A stretch of 64,000 nt of DNA from Malus domestica (taxonomy: Eukaryota > Streptophyta > Magnoliopsida > Rosales > Rosaceae): NCBI RefSeq assembly GCF_042453785.1, contig NC_091675.1:6584501-6648500 (forward strand), given 5' to 3'. The notes beneath the pieces are model-generated. The model saw only the letters and a program-made list of their open reading frames with translations. It was not told where the DNA came from and did no database searches. Positions 41,968 to 54,600 of this stretch are shown here, one piece after another. The stretch's first letter is position 1, and each line of letters begins with the position of its first letter. The position numbers were made by a program, and so were the translations under genes.

Positions 41968-44900
41968 ATGGGCGCGGCGAGCATGGCGATTCGAGGTTTC
42001 CTGCTTCTACTGCTGTTCTTATCAGCTGCACATCTCAGTCTTTCGCTTTACGAAGATCAAGTCGGTCTCATGGATTGGTAAATTTCAATAGCATACCCTC
42101 TCCGTTTGATGACTAAGAAATTATCGGAATATGATTAAGATTTGAAATTCGATTGAAATCGCTTCACTTGATTTCTCTGAATCCAAACGGAAGTTAATTT
42201 CTGTAGAATTTGATCTTATATGCGTCGAATTGAATCGTAACCAAACTGTTAGTCGTAAGTTTGAATTTTTGTTTTTTGTTTTTGCATTGATTTTTTACTC
42301 TGCGGGACTTTGAATTGATTTTTGTAAGTTTCTGTTTTGTTGTAGGCACCAGCAGTATATAGGGAAAGTGAAGGAAGCAGTGTTCCATACTCCGAAAAGC
42401 GGGAGGAGGCGGGTTGTGGTGTCCACTGAGGAGAATGTAATAGCATCGCTTGATCTCCGGCACGGGGGGATAAGTAAGTTCCTCACTATTTGAGATGTAA
42501 TAATCATATATGGATATTTTTTTGTAGCCTCGGCTCAAACCTTGAACCGAATGTTAACCGGTGCTTTTGTTTTGTGCAGTTTGGAGACGTGTTCTTGGGA
42601 GCAATGATGTTATAGGCGGAATCGACATAGCATTGGGAAAATGTAATTGTTATGCGTGCATTCATCCTTTTTTGGTTAAATTTTTTCATTTGCCTCTACA
42701 CTATATGATTACGTGAACTTTGTGGTTGAAAGACTCATTTGTCGGGAATAAACAAATTTCATATTATCACGTTAGCGAATTGGCTATAGAAAAAAGGGGG
42801 TTGAAGTGTGCCACATTATTTTTTCTCTATTAGGAATCCATTATTAAATGCTTCAGCAATGAACGTATATTGTTGATCCAAAGGTTGAGCATTCTATGTT
42901 GTTTTTTCAGATGTCGTCACCCTTTCATCAGACGGAAGTATTTTAAGAGCATGGAACCTTCCTGATGGTCAGATGGTTTGGGAATCCTTTTTAGAGGGCT
43001 CAGGATCCTCAAAATCTTTATTAAGTGTCCCGGTTAGTAAACAACATTTACACTCACTCTTCCAAAGCTTCATTTATGCTACACAATTCAATCCTACATT
43101 TAATGTTCGTGCAGACAAGTTTGAAAATTGACAAGGAAAATTTGATCCTTGTTTTCGGTAAAGGGTCTCTACATGCTATTTCTAGCATTGATGGCGAGGT
43201 TCTTTGGGAAAAGGATTTTGCAGTTGAAAGGTACTTTGACTTAGAATTTTGTGATTAATAATCATTTGTAATACAATTCTTTTTTTGTATTTAGTAAATA
43301 TTGCTATTTCACTAATATTTTGTTTTTTCCATGTTTTCAGTGTAGAGGTTCAACAGATTGTTCAGCCTATTGGCGGTGATTTAGCTTATGTACTGGGATT
43401 TGTTGGTTCTTCCCACTTTGATGCGTATCAGATCAATGCAAGGACCGGAGAGTTGCTGAAGCACAACAGTGCACCCTTTTCGGGTGGCTTTTCAGGGGAA
43501 GCACTGCTTGTTTCTAGTGAAATTCTTCTGACATTGGATTCCACGGGGTCAAAGCTGGTAATTGTAAGTTTTCAGGATGGAGAAATTAACTATCAACAGA
43601 CACCTATATCTGATATTTTTGGGGATTCTCTTGGAACACCAGTGCTGTTACCTTCAAAACTTCCAGGATTGTTTTCTGTAAAACTTAATGGGGCTGTCAT
43701 ATTCATAAGAGTGACTGGTGAAGGAAAGTTGGAGGTGCTGGATAAAGTAAATAATGTGGCAGCTATCAGTGGTGCAATCTCAATTTCAGATGGGCAACAG
43801 GCTTTTGGACTAGTTCAACATGGAGATGGTAAGATCCATCTTACAGTAAAGCCTACTATTGACTTGAGTGCTGATCTGCTCAAAGAAAGTATCGATATGA
43901 ACAATCAGAGGGGGGTTGTTCATAAGGTTTTCATAAACAATTATATCCGGACAGACAGGTCTAATGGGTTTAGGGCCTTAATCGTCATGGAGGATGATTC
44001 ACTTCTGTTGTTACAACAAGGTGCAGTTGTATGGAGTAGGGAGGATGGGCTTGCCTCAATTATTGATGTAGTGACGTCAGAACTACCTGTGGAAAAGGTA
44101 GGCGTCTCAGTTGTGAAAGTGGAGCAGAACCTCTTCGATTGGCTTAAGGTATGAATTGTGATATGGTTTAATGGAGTCGGAGACTTATAAGCAAGGCTAA
44201 AAGGTGTTGACTTTCTGCATGTTAACTGCATATGGGATCACACTTTGTAGAATTGCATAGCAGTGTGGTTTCATATGCAGTGTGTATACATATGCTCTTT
44301 TGTTAGTTTGTATACTGTGGTAGTCATTTTGGACCAGGGTTTTTTAGTTAACATGTCTGCTTGACTGTTCTTTTTCTTATTCTTTTTTCATTGATTTTGT
44401 GTTATTTTGAAGGGACACATACTGAAGCTTAAGGGAACCTTAATGCTTGCAAGTGCTGCAGATGTTGCAGCTATACAAGAGATGAGGCTAAAAAGCTTTG
44501 AAAAGAGCAAACTGACCCGTGACCATAATGGTTTCCGGAAGCTCCTCATAGTACTGACGAGAGCAGGAAAACTTTTTGCCTTGCACACCGGATATGGGCA
44601 AGTTGTCTGGTCTCTCTTAGTGCCTACTCTGCGTAAGTCTGAAACCTGCAAGTACCCGACTGGGTTGAATATTTATCAGTGGCAGGTACCCCATCATCAT
44701 GCAATGGATGAAAATCCATCTGTGCTCATAGTAGGCCGATGTGGGCAAAGCTCTGAGGCACCAGGTGTTCTTTCTATTGTTGACGCATACACGGGCAAGG
44801 AAATTAACTCAATGGCTGCAGTTCATTCTATTGTGCAAGTTATACCACTGCCATTTACTGATTCGACAGAACAGCGTCTTCATCTACTAATAGATGCAAA

Positions 44901-47436
44901 CCAGCGTGGGCATTTATACCCAAGAACATCTGAGGCTATTGACATTTTTCAACGGGAGTTCACAAACATATACTGGTACTCGGTTGAAGCTGATAATGGC
45001 ATTATCAAAGGACATGCTTTGAAGGGCAATTGCAACCAGGAAGCCGTAGATAGCTACTGCTTTGAGTCCAAGGATATATGGTCGATTGTATTCCCATCTG
45101 ACTCAGAAAAAATCATTGCAACTGTGACTAGAAAATTGAGTGAGGTATGATTGTGTCTTGCTGTCACATACTATATAGGTGTAACCCTGTAAGCGAACAT
45201 ACTGTTCTTGAAAATTTTGCATTTTTTCCTTTAATTGTATCCATTATATTTTTTAATTTCTTCACTTTGTTTATTTTTTTATATTATTGGTTCTCTGTAT
45301 TTTTTGTTATTTCATCTTGTAGATCATTCCCTATTCACTTTGTCATGTAGATTCTATCATCCACAGTCAACCTTTTAACAAACTTTGGTCTTACTAGTCC
45401 TCTTGGCATGGCCAGTTTTATTGGAAAGAGGATTCTTGTGGTTTGATTTACTACCCCCTTATATGCTCTGTAGTGTGTTTGGTCAGAAAGGAATAGTAGG
45501 TTTCTTGAGGAGTGTGGTACTGTACTCATGACCTTAACACAAACTATTTTTTTAGATTGTTATGAGCTTAAGACAAAAAAAAAAAAAAAGAAGATAAATA
45601 AATAAAATAAAATATTGCTATTTCATTCGCTCATTGCTTGCGCATTTGAATTTGTTTCTTCACATTTTACTTCTCGAAAAAGGAGAAATTTGGTCTTTCA
45701 GTCTTTGGATATTCTTTCCTGTTTTATATTTTTGTAACAAAGGCTAGTGATTCTCCGTCCAGGTGGTTCATACTCAAGCAAAGGTTATTGCAGACTCAGA
45801 GGTGATGTATAAATACATATCTAAAAATCTACTCTTTGTGGCAACCGTTGCACCAAAAGGCAGTGGTGAAATTGGAACAGCTACCCCAGAGGAGTCCTGG
45901 TTGACTGTATATCTTATTGACACTGTAACTGGTCGTATATTGCACCGGATGACCCATCACGGTTCACAGGGACCTGTCCATGCTGTAAGCTTTCCTTCTG
46001 CTTTGTTTATGGTTGTGTAATTGAGAATTTGAGAGACAATTCTCTTAACAAGTTTCTACATCTTGCAGGTTTTCAGTGAGAATTGGGTTGTTTACCACTA
46101 CTTCAATCTTAGAGCACACAGATATGAAATGTCAGTCATTGAGATATATGATCAGTCCCGAGCGGTATGGTTAAAAACTTAACTTTTTATGTATAATTTG
46201 TCCAGTGGTTGCCATTAAATATACAATCTGAATCAAAATGCAATTCACAGGATAACAAGGATGTTTTGAAGCTTGTTCTTGGGAAGCATAATCTTACTTC
46301 ACCTATTTCATCATATTCTCGACCAGAGGTTGTGACAAAATCACAGTCTTACTATTTCACGTATTCTGTTAAAGCAATAGATGTAACCTTAACAGCAAAG
46401 GGTATAACTTCGAAGCAGCTTCTTATTGGTACAATTAATGATCAGGTAGGGTACTACCTTTGAGGATCCTGAGATATTATTTTGTTTTGTTCTTTGGGAC
46501 TCTATTCCTCGTATTACACTTGCTTTTATATCTCCCTTTAACGAGGGTAAACACTTCGTAGGTTTTGGCACTTGACAAGCGTTTTCTGGATCCCCGTCGG
46601 TCACTCAATCCCACACAAGCGGAGAAAGAGGAAGGCATTATTCCTCTAACTGATGCATTGCCAATAATTCCTCAGGTATGCTAGTAGTATGTACTATCAT
46701 CATTATGAGAGCATATCTTGCAAAGCAATTCTTAATATTTCCTTGATCCTCTTAATTCTCAGCATTATTGACCTTAAATATTTTACTGTATGATTAATTT
46801 TACAAAAATCTGAAACGCTATCAGTTTAGTTGTTGGACTTTAACGTGGGAGGTTTAAAGAAACGGTATACAAGATATGCTTGTTTGGGTTCATATTTCCT
46901 ATGCTATCGTATATCTTATTTCAGAGTCCAGTTTTCAAAGAAGCAACTTTCTTGTATGTAAAGTTTTGTATAACTTCTGAGTGGTATTTGGATATTGATC
47001 CTTCACTTAGCAGGGAGATAGATAATTATTACTTTCAGTATTTAACAATAACATTGAGATAGCTCGATTTCTGAAAACCTGCATTGGAATTTTGTTGTAG
47101 CTCTAATTTTTTAAGCACCTCTTTCTTTTTGCTAATATTTGGTCTGAATGTCTTGTACAAATCTTGTACCTGCAGTCCTATGTGACACATAACCTCAAAG
47201 TGGAAGGACTTCGAGGCATCGTGACAGTGCCTGCCAAGCTGGAATCAACAACTCTTGCCTTTACATACGGAGTGGATCTGTTTTTCACTCAACTCGCTCC
47301 CTCGAGGACCTATGATTCGCTCACAGATGATTTCAGCTACGCGTTGCTTCTCATCACCATAGTTGCACTCATAGCAGCAATCTTTGTCACATGGATTTGG
47401 TCGGAGAAGAAAGAACTAAAAGAGAAGTGGAGGTAA
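41968..47436 (+). CDS. EMC1: ER membrane protein complex subunit 1 (EMC1)
   Basis: Largest subunit of the EMC insertase, which inserts and helps fold tail-anchored and multipass proteins in the ER. Twelve exons join in phase: 41968-42077, 42346-42473, 42580-42642, 42911-43032, 43115-43230, 43341-44148, 44413-45144, 45763-45984, 46069-46164, 46251-46445, 46562-46675 and 47176-47436, about 988 residues, the family's usual size. It has a signal peptide (GFLLLLLFLSAAHLSLSLYE), a lumenal PQQ-like propeller (VVVSTEENVIASLDLRHG; LSSDGSILRAWNLPDGQMVW), and the conserved EMC1 C-terminal domain (VLALDKRFLDPRR; LPIIPQSYVTHN). One transmembrane helix near the end (ALLLITIVALIAAIFVTWIW) is followed by a basic tail EKKELKEKWR, as in homologues. 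Start: ATG 41968 in the context gtcgccATGG. No damage seen. Confidence 0.96.
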
Positions 47437-48572
47437 CCTGTCTTCTGGGTATTTCGATCTGACCTTTTTGCGTTTTTTTTCCCCTTACTTTTAACTTAAA
47501 TTAGGAGGTTTACTCCCAAGTCGTAATTTTAGCATGCCTAGCCTAGCTTTAGAGGCATTTTATGTTGTAAAAAATCCATATTATTTTTTTGTATCGACAT
47601 TCGACAATCTAGATTGTGTCTTGATGTTGTACATTTCAAGTGCAAGAAAATAGTGAACTCTTTCACGCCGTTTAGATTCTCTAAATAAGTAGAAATGCAT
47701 CGTCGTGTTATTTGGTTTGAGGTTTCCATTCTTCTTCTAGAGACTTAAATGGCCCGGTTACTCTGTCACGGTGTCGTCTCGTGCCAATGGAATACAGACA
47801 GGATTTATCAACATGTTCTTGTTTCATTAGCACGGGATGCCAGATAATGGTATACCTGTGCCATATAATAAGTTGTTCCCGTTCTTCCGACCCTGAAGTA
47901 ATCAATGTTCATGAAATAATGAGATTCCCCTCATTTGGTCAAATTTGTGCTTTATGAACTGGCATAGCATAGCCTGTCCATAATTGAACTGCAGAGTCTG
48001 GTGCACTGGTCCTATAAAAATTGTTCGCTCTCAGTCAAATGTCGGAGATTTCTCCGTACTTGTTGTGCAAAATGTGTTATCGCCGGTAAAAAGAAACTTA
48101 ATGCAGTAAGGGAGCAATTTCTACGCGTTATTCTTCACGGTCTGCAATCCCTCTTCGAAGTATAGCACTCAATTCCTCTTTGATTTGTTCAATGACGAAA
48201 AAATGGGTGTGCAAGAGGTGAAAAATGGCATGCCGAAATAAACTGCACTTTTCTTTCTAGATCGTCAATTTACTTCAATTTTTGAAGGATTTTTACTAAG
48301 ATTGTTCTTGAAATTGGCATAATTTTTTACTTTGATCTCTAAGATTTAATATCAATATAATTGGTTCTTAAGTTTGCCCATTGTCCATCATTTTGGTCAT
48401 TATGTAGAAAATCTTCGTTAAATAATGGTAAAAAAATTAAAAATACTCTCATTTTTTTGTCCAATTATTTTGGCCTAAGTATTTATTAAATTGAGAGGAG
48501 TATTTTTATAAATTTAGTCCTTAGTTAGTAGCATTAAGCTTTTCCATTATAAATTGATTTGAAATATTTGTA
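47437..48572. other. EMC1 3' flank with fragments of small repeats
   Basis: The first few hundred bases are 3' UTR. Around 48190-48260 is a partial match to MITE family M1 (atgggtgtgcaagaggtgaaaaatgg). Positions about 48285-48560 look like one half of an element related to that at 48573. No gene. Confidence 0.45.
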
Positions 48573-48941
48573 GGCTTTTTAGTCAAAATGGTTCATGAGA
48601 TTTGCATAACTTCTCATTTTAGTCTCTGGGATTTGAAATTAATAGAAGTGGTCCCTGAAATTGTCAACCATCAATCATTTTGGTACTTTGATGAAAAATT
48701 ATGTTAAGTAAGGATCAAAATGATAAAAATACCCTCAATTTAATAAATAATAGGGCAAAATGATTTGATAAAATTTGAGGGTATTTTTGTCATTATATTC
48801 TTATTCAATGGAGATATTTCAGAGAATGACCAAAATGATTGATGGTTGACAAACTCATAGACCAATTTTATCGATTTCAAATCTTAGAGATCAAAGTAAG
48901 GAGTTATACAAATCTCAGAGACCATTTTGATTAAAAAAAAC
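48573..48941. mobile_element. Non-autonomous Mutator-like MITE (family M3)
   Basis: Long inverted ends (tagtcaaaatggttcatgag versus, inverted, aatcaaaatggtctctgaga) reach nearly to the centre of this 369-base element. It is flanked by a perfect 9-base duplication, atatttgta (48564-48572 and 48942-48950). The phrases 'gtggtccctgaaattgt' and 'accatcaatcattttgg' recur in the 56950-58765 structure. No coding capacity. Confidence 0.82.
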
Positions 48942-48950
48942 ATATTTGTA

Positions 48951-49584
48951 TAAGACATTTGATTTAGTACATGTTTGGCACCGTATGTGAAGTAGGTTGT
49001 AAGTGCATGTCAGATACTAATCTACGAAACACTTCAAGGTGACATTTCAAGAAAAATAAAACTAAAATATTCGGGGGTATTCACACTTGTTTTTTTTTTT
49101 TTTTTTTTTTTTTACTAATTTTCTTGTCCGTCTCTTTTATTTAATAAAAAAATTAAGAAAATCAAAGTGTCAGAAGAAAAGAATATTCTTCGGATCCCTT
49201 TCATCTAATTTATATAAGTTAGAAATCTGAATTTCTAAAATTTGATCTAACAATTAAAGTTATTATAATTTTTAATATAGCTCTCTGTTTATAATTATTA
49301 GATCAAATTTCAAGATCCAAATTTATAGATCATGAGGCTTAAGTGAAAAGGATCCGGATCCCCCTTCCGTGAAAAAATTACCACCCATGTAAAATGTAAC
49401 CAGAAGAAAATGGCACGTCATGTTATTTTTTTAATTTGTGTTATTATTATTTTCCTCAAAGTGGAAACTGACACGGTACTGGAACCTCTATATATAGACC
49501 AGGACGACACTTCCCCACAATCACATGGCCACATCCTTGCAACTTTCACCATCTTCCTCTGCTCTCTCTGCTCTGTCTCCTCTG

Positions 49585-49630
<46 letters not shown>

Positions 49631-49656
49631 GGCAACAGAGTTAGACTCTAGCACCC
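48951..49656. promoter_or_regulatory. Upstream region of the ARM-repeat gene
   Basis: It has a long T run (49089-49113), a TATA-box candidate tatatata at 49489-49496, and a CT dinucleotide run (49588-49627) in the probable 5' UTR shortly before the ATG at 49657. An upstream in-frame-free ATG at 49410 opens a low-complexity frame that is not supported. Confidence 0.45.
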
Positions 49657-50649
49657 ATGAAAACTCAGCACCCAAAGCTCAAAACCCATCTCTTCTCCTG
49701 CGGCTTCTTCCGCCACTGCACCCGCACCGTCCTCAGCCCCACAACCCCTCATCCTCCGCCGCTCCCTTTCTCCTCCTCCGACCCACTGCCACCTTCACTC
49801 TCATTAGATTCATCACCTCCTACTCCTCAGCCGCCCGACCCGTCAACCCACCACCACTACCCCTCCAAACCCAACTCCGCCTCCTCTTCCTCCTCCACTT
49901 CCCAAAGCTTCACCCAGTGGAAATTCGATCTCCCGGACTCCCCCATCCTCCCTTACTCACAACCCGAACCCGACAGAAAGCCCGAACCCACATCAAAACC
50001 GCCGCCGCCTCCGCCGCAACCCATTTCCTCCACTAACCTCCAGGAGCTCTTCCATGCAGCGGAGCTCCAGCTCAGCATCGGGTCATACCCGGAGCAGATC
50101 GCGGCGCTTCACCTTTTAGAACGCTCACTTGTTCCTTACCCGCCACCAGACCCGGTTTGCCCTCCCGAATTAATGCGCGGGGTAGTAAGAAATTTAAAAA
50201 ACAAGGCGGCGGCAAAACCGGCAACGAAAATTTTGTTGGCGCTTTGTCTGGCGGAGGGAAACCGTCACGTGGCGGTGGAGTCCGGGGCGGCTGCGGCGGT
50301 GGTGGAGACGGCATTGGAGTTGGAGGCTGCTTCGGCGGAGCGGTCCCTTGCGGCGTTGGAGCTGATGTGTACTGTGGCGGAGGGGGCGGCGGCGGTGAGG
50401 GCGCATGCAATGGCGGTGCCGGTTATGGTGATGATAATGGGAAGGACGTCAGCACGGGGGAAGGAGTATGCGATTGGTGTGCTGGCCGTGATATATGGTG
50501 GTGGGGACGATGAACAGGCGGCGGAGGCTGTGGCGGCGGCACCGCCGGAGGAGGTGGCGCGTGCGGTGGAGCTGGCTTTGCAAGGGGATTGTAGTGGTAG
50601 AGGGAGGAGGAAAGGGGCCCAGCTACTGAAGGTGCTTCAAGAGAACTAA
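49657..50649 (+). CDS. ARM-repeat protein, PUB-like C-terminal repeats without U-box
   Basis: Intronless, 330 residues. The first 120 residues are Pro/Ser-rich and disordered (TPHPPPLPFSSSDPLPPSLS). From about residue 128 it is helical and Ala/Leu-rich in the pattern of the armadillo repeats found at the C-termini of plant U-box E3 ligases (NLQELFHAAELQLSIG; AAAKPATKILLALCLAEGNR; VESGAAAAVVETALELE; RSLAALELMCTVAEGAAAVR; ARGKEYAIGVLAVIYGG; GRRKGAQLLKVLQEN). No U-box is present, so ubiquitin-ligase activity is not expected; such proteins may act as scaffolds. GC content is far above the flanks, which also produces long shadow frames on both strands. Exact subfamily not identified. Confidence 0.8.
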   Translation: MKTQHPKLKTHLFSCGFFRHCTRTVLSPTTPHPPPLPFSSSDPLPPSLSLDSSPPTPQPPDPSTHHHYPSKPNSASSSSSTSQSFTQWKFDLPDSPILPYSQPEPDRKPEPTSKPPPPPPQPISSTNLQELFHAAELQLSIGSYPEQIAALHLLERSLVPYPPPDPVCPPELMRGVVRNLKNKAAAKPATKILLALCLAEGNRHVAVESGAAAAVVETALELEAASAERSLAALELMCTVAEGAAAVRAHAMAVPVMVMIMGRTSARGKEYAIGVLAVIYGGGDDEQAAEAVAAAPPEEVARAVELALQGDCSGRGRRKGAQLLKVLQEN

Positions 50650-51643
50650 TGTGGTCTTTGTTTGTTTGGTACTTGGTAGAGGATCAACAAATGTAGTAAT
50701 GCTTCGTAATGTATTATTGTTCGTGTTTTAGTAAGTTGGTATTCCAATAAACTACTCTTATCTACAGAAATGGTAATTCGAATTTTACTATGAAAGACCG
50801 GATACATTACCCTAATCAATTTGATATTAAACTTGGACTAGTTTTATAATTACCATAGTTTTAGTTTTTATTTTTCATTTTTGTGCCACATATATAGAGA
50901 TGAAAAAGCGTGAGGAAATGTTGATGGAAAAAATTGGGTATGAATAACACACACAATGATAATTGAAAATAATTCATTTTCAGTTTCAAAATTTTGTTTC
51001 CACGCATGATAGCGTTGTTCACATACCAATTTTTACTTCTCACGTCATCCCTCAATTTTTAGCTGTCGAATTGAATGAATTGAAAAAGATCAAGCGTAAA
51101 AAATTAACAAGAATGTGTGAAAGATAATATGTGTATGAATAATATTATTCATTCACGTAATCTCCTACGGCTACGGTTCTCACTCCTCTTATCACCACCG
51201 CCTCTCATCAGTCCTCTCTTCTCTTTGATATACATTCCATTTGGCGATAGTGCAAAAACGCAAAATTAAAATTAAAATAATTATCAAACGGTGCACTTGC
51301 GAATGGTCCAATATTTCCATGACAACTGGCCTAACTCCAAAATTATTTTCTTTTTGTATTGAAATCAAACACGGGCAACAAATAGCATCTTACCCCATCA
51401 ACAGAAAAGATATTTAATTCCATTATTTGGCTCAATATCCAAAAAGGGCCATACCGACTTGGTATATACATATAATTAAGTAGACAATTCGTAACGTAAA
51501 ATTCAAGTAATTAATTCCGAATACTCATTTCCCTTCAAAGCATTGCCTTCCTTGTCCCTTATTTTCCACTCCCTCCCCTTTGAAAACCTCCTTCAAACTT
51601 TGTACAAAAAGAAAAAGAGATCCCTAAATTAATTTGAATAGTT
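50650..51643. other. Intergenic with an M1-like MITE
   Basis: 3' flank of the ARM gene and promoter side of the lactone-oxidase gene. A degenerate M1 element lies at about 51010-51150 (ttcacataccaatttttact, inverted near aaagataatatgtgtatgaa, with the tgaattgaaaaagatcaa core). Confidence 0.5.
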
Positions 51644-54600
51644 ATGCACAGCTTCTGGTGGCTCCTTGGTGTTCTTCACCATGTCATTTGGGTTGCAACC
51701 ATGCTACTTACAGTCCAAGCCATGCCGCCACCGCCCCCAATTCGCTGCGACGCATCAACCGGCTGCAACCTCTCCAACTCCTACGGTATATGGGGTGATA
51801 GGAAAGATTGTCACGCCCCATCCGCGGCATACCCACAAACCGAAGAGGACCTCCGCCTCGCCGTGGCTTTCGCAAGCAAAAACAAGGTCAAGATCAAAGT
51901 GGTGAGCAAATTTTCACATACCATACCAAAGTTGGCATGTCCCGACATGAGTTTTGGAGACGCAATGCTAATAAGCACGGCCAATGTCAATTCCACGATT
52001 GAAATCGATGCGGCGAATTTAGCTGTCACGGTTGATGCCGGCGTAGGGCTACGACAGTTGATCGACAAAGTAGAGGAAGCTGGGCTGAGCTTGGTGGCTG
52101 CGCCGTATTGGGAGGGTGTGAGTGTAGGAGGGCTTATAAGCACGGGAGCACATGGAAGCTCGTGGTGGGGAAGAGGAGGAGCAGTGCATGATCATGTTAT
52201 TGGTCTTAATCTTGTTGTTCCAGCAAACCGATCAGAAGGGTATGCGAAAATTCTCAGATTAGATTCAAAAGATGAAATCTTTAAAGCTGCAAAAGTTTCA
52301 TTGGGGTTGTTGGGTATCATCTCCAAGGTTGGTAAACAGTCCTGGTTTCTTATATTCATGGTCAATCATATTAAGGGTTGGTTTGGTATTGCTGTGCTTT
52401 GAAAAAAAGCTGATGTGAGAATAAGCTGTTGTGCTGTGAGAATAAGCGGCTGTGAAATAAATCAGCAGAGTGTTTGGTAAACTTTTTTGTAAAAGTGCTT
52501 TTGGAAAAAAGCAGTTTGATAGTGGGTATTTTCATTAAAAGAGCAATGTAGCTCCATGTGCTTTGAAAAAAAGCCAGTTTTCCAAAGCTGCAAATAGCCG
52601 CTTCAATTTTTTCCTTTGATTTCAGCTTATTTTCACAGCAGCTTCCAAAATAAGCCCTTTTTTTTTTCAGTTTACCAAACACCTAAAACCCTCACAGTTT
52701 TTTTTCATAGGTGCTTTTTGTTTAAGCACCTCACTCCCAAACCACCCTTTAGAGCAGTGGCGGAGCCAAGATTTCATGTGAGGAGGGGCCTCAAACAAGT
52801 ATAGAAGAAGAAAAAACGAATAGTGATTATAAAATTACTAATGCAAAACATCATAATATTTATCCAAATAATTAAGTAGTCAAAATTAACATATGCATAG
52901 ATAATTTTATCTATCCATAGTAATCAAAATTATTCTTGACGAATTGCAATGAAACAGTTGCATAATGTCATCTATAGTATTTAAATAATTATTAAACTGA
53001 ATAGAGATAAGTACGAAAATCTTTGCAAACCCTAAAACTCAAGTAAGAGGTGGGATAGAATAGAAACAAATGTTTTATAGTGAATAATAGAGTATTACAA
53101 ACCTTTTTGTTCTTTATTCAATAAATTTGGGATTTAGAATGGCTAAATATATGAAATTCAATAAGAAAAGGTAAAAACTCTCCCCGTGCATAAGTGAAAG
53201 ATGATTTTATTTTAATTAAAAGTGAATGATGGGTTTTAATTTAATGTTATTGATTTGTGAGAGGGTTGTGCTATCCACACACCTCTTTTTGCTTTCCATA
53301 CACCCTTTCAATTTGCGATCGTCTGATTGAATGAATTAAATATCGAATGACATAAATTAACAAGAGTGTGTTAAAGGTAAAACAATGTATGCAGATAGCA
53401 CTACTCTTTGTGATAAATGACCATTTAAAATATATACTTATTTTTGGGATGGTATCTATGAGATGAAAAATAGATAATTATTGAATTTGTTTTAGTTGTT
53501 GAGAAGGGCTGCAAAGCAATAGAAATAGGTGTAGTAGACTAATCTTATTTTTTAAGTGAGAGTAGGCCTAGGACTACTGTAGTCCTTAACTGCCTCCGCC
53601 ACTGCTTTAGAGTGGTTAACCTTACTAATTACACCCACTTTTGAATACTAATTGACATAAAAAATTCTTTTTTTGCGGTGAAAAAGTAAAGTCTAGAGTG
53701 AGCTAAAACAAAAAACAAATGGAACGCGGTTACATAATTTGAGATCTTAAAAATTAATGTTAATAACTTTGTGTTTCTAGTACTACTCATTGATAGGAAA
53801 AAAACTTCAATAAAGCAACCAAATCACGTAATTGTTAGATACTTTAAAAAAAAAATCAGACCCACGTATGTAAAGCTGTATAGTATCCACATATTGGGAC
53901 CTATTTTTTTTGTAAGTATAGCCTAACTAATTACATGATTAGGCTACGCCCTATTGATCTCCATCAGTGGCTATGCAATGTTGGATAACTTTCTAATAGT
54001 TAAGTTTTATTGAATTATTGAAGTAAGATTTAATTAGAAATTGGTCAATGTACAGGTGAAGTTGAGATTGGAGGCAGCATTCAAAAGGAGTATAACCTAT
54101 AACTTTACAGACGATGCTCAAATAGAGGACATTTACATGGAGCATGCTAAAAAGTATGAGTTTGGAGACATAACTTGGTATCCATCTAAGCATACAGCTG
54201 CATACAGATACGATAACAGAGTTCCTTTCACCGCAACAGGCGATGGAACATATGATTTCATAGGCTTCCAGTCCAATTCTGTTGTGGTCGCCAAGACTAT
54301 AAGAGCAACAGGTAATCATGTCTTCTTTCATTCTCTATTACTTTTGTAATTTTTGGGCATATTACTTCTTCTTTTATTTGTATATAGAAGAAAAACATTA
54401 ATTGTATCTCTTATGTGGGAACCCATTGCTAACAATAGATCTCACCTCCAAGGTAAATTTTAAGTACAACTGGATGCATCAATGTGCTCTCTTAATGTTA
54501 TATGTATTGTGAGGAGAGAGAAGAGTACAACCATACAAAATAATATACACCAAGTTGCACTTAAGTTTATTTTCGCCTATAAAAATATATAGGTGCATGT

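Noticed and set aside
49410-50036. Open frame of 208 residues starting upstream of the ARM-repeat gene
   Set aside because: It runs through a TATA-like box and a CT dinucleotide run in the leader, then reads the ARM gene out of frame.
50072-50513. Long Gly- or Pro-rich open frames overlapping the ARM-repeat gene in other frames
   Set aside because: High GC in the real gene suppresses stops in other frames; these are shadows.
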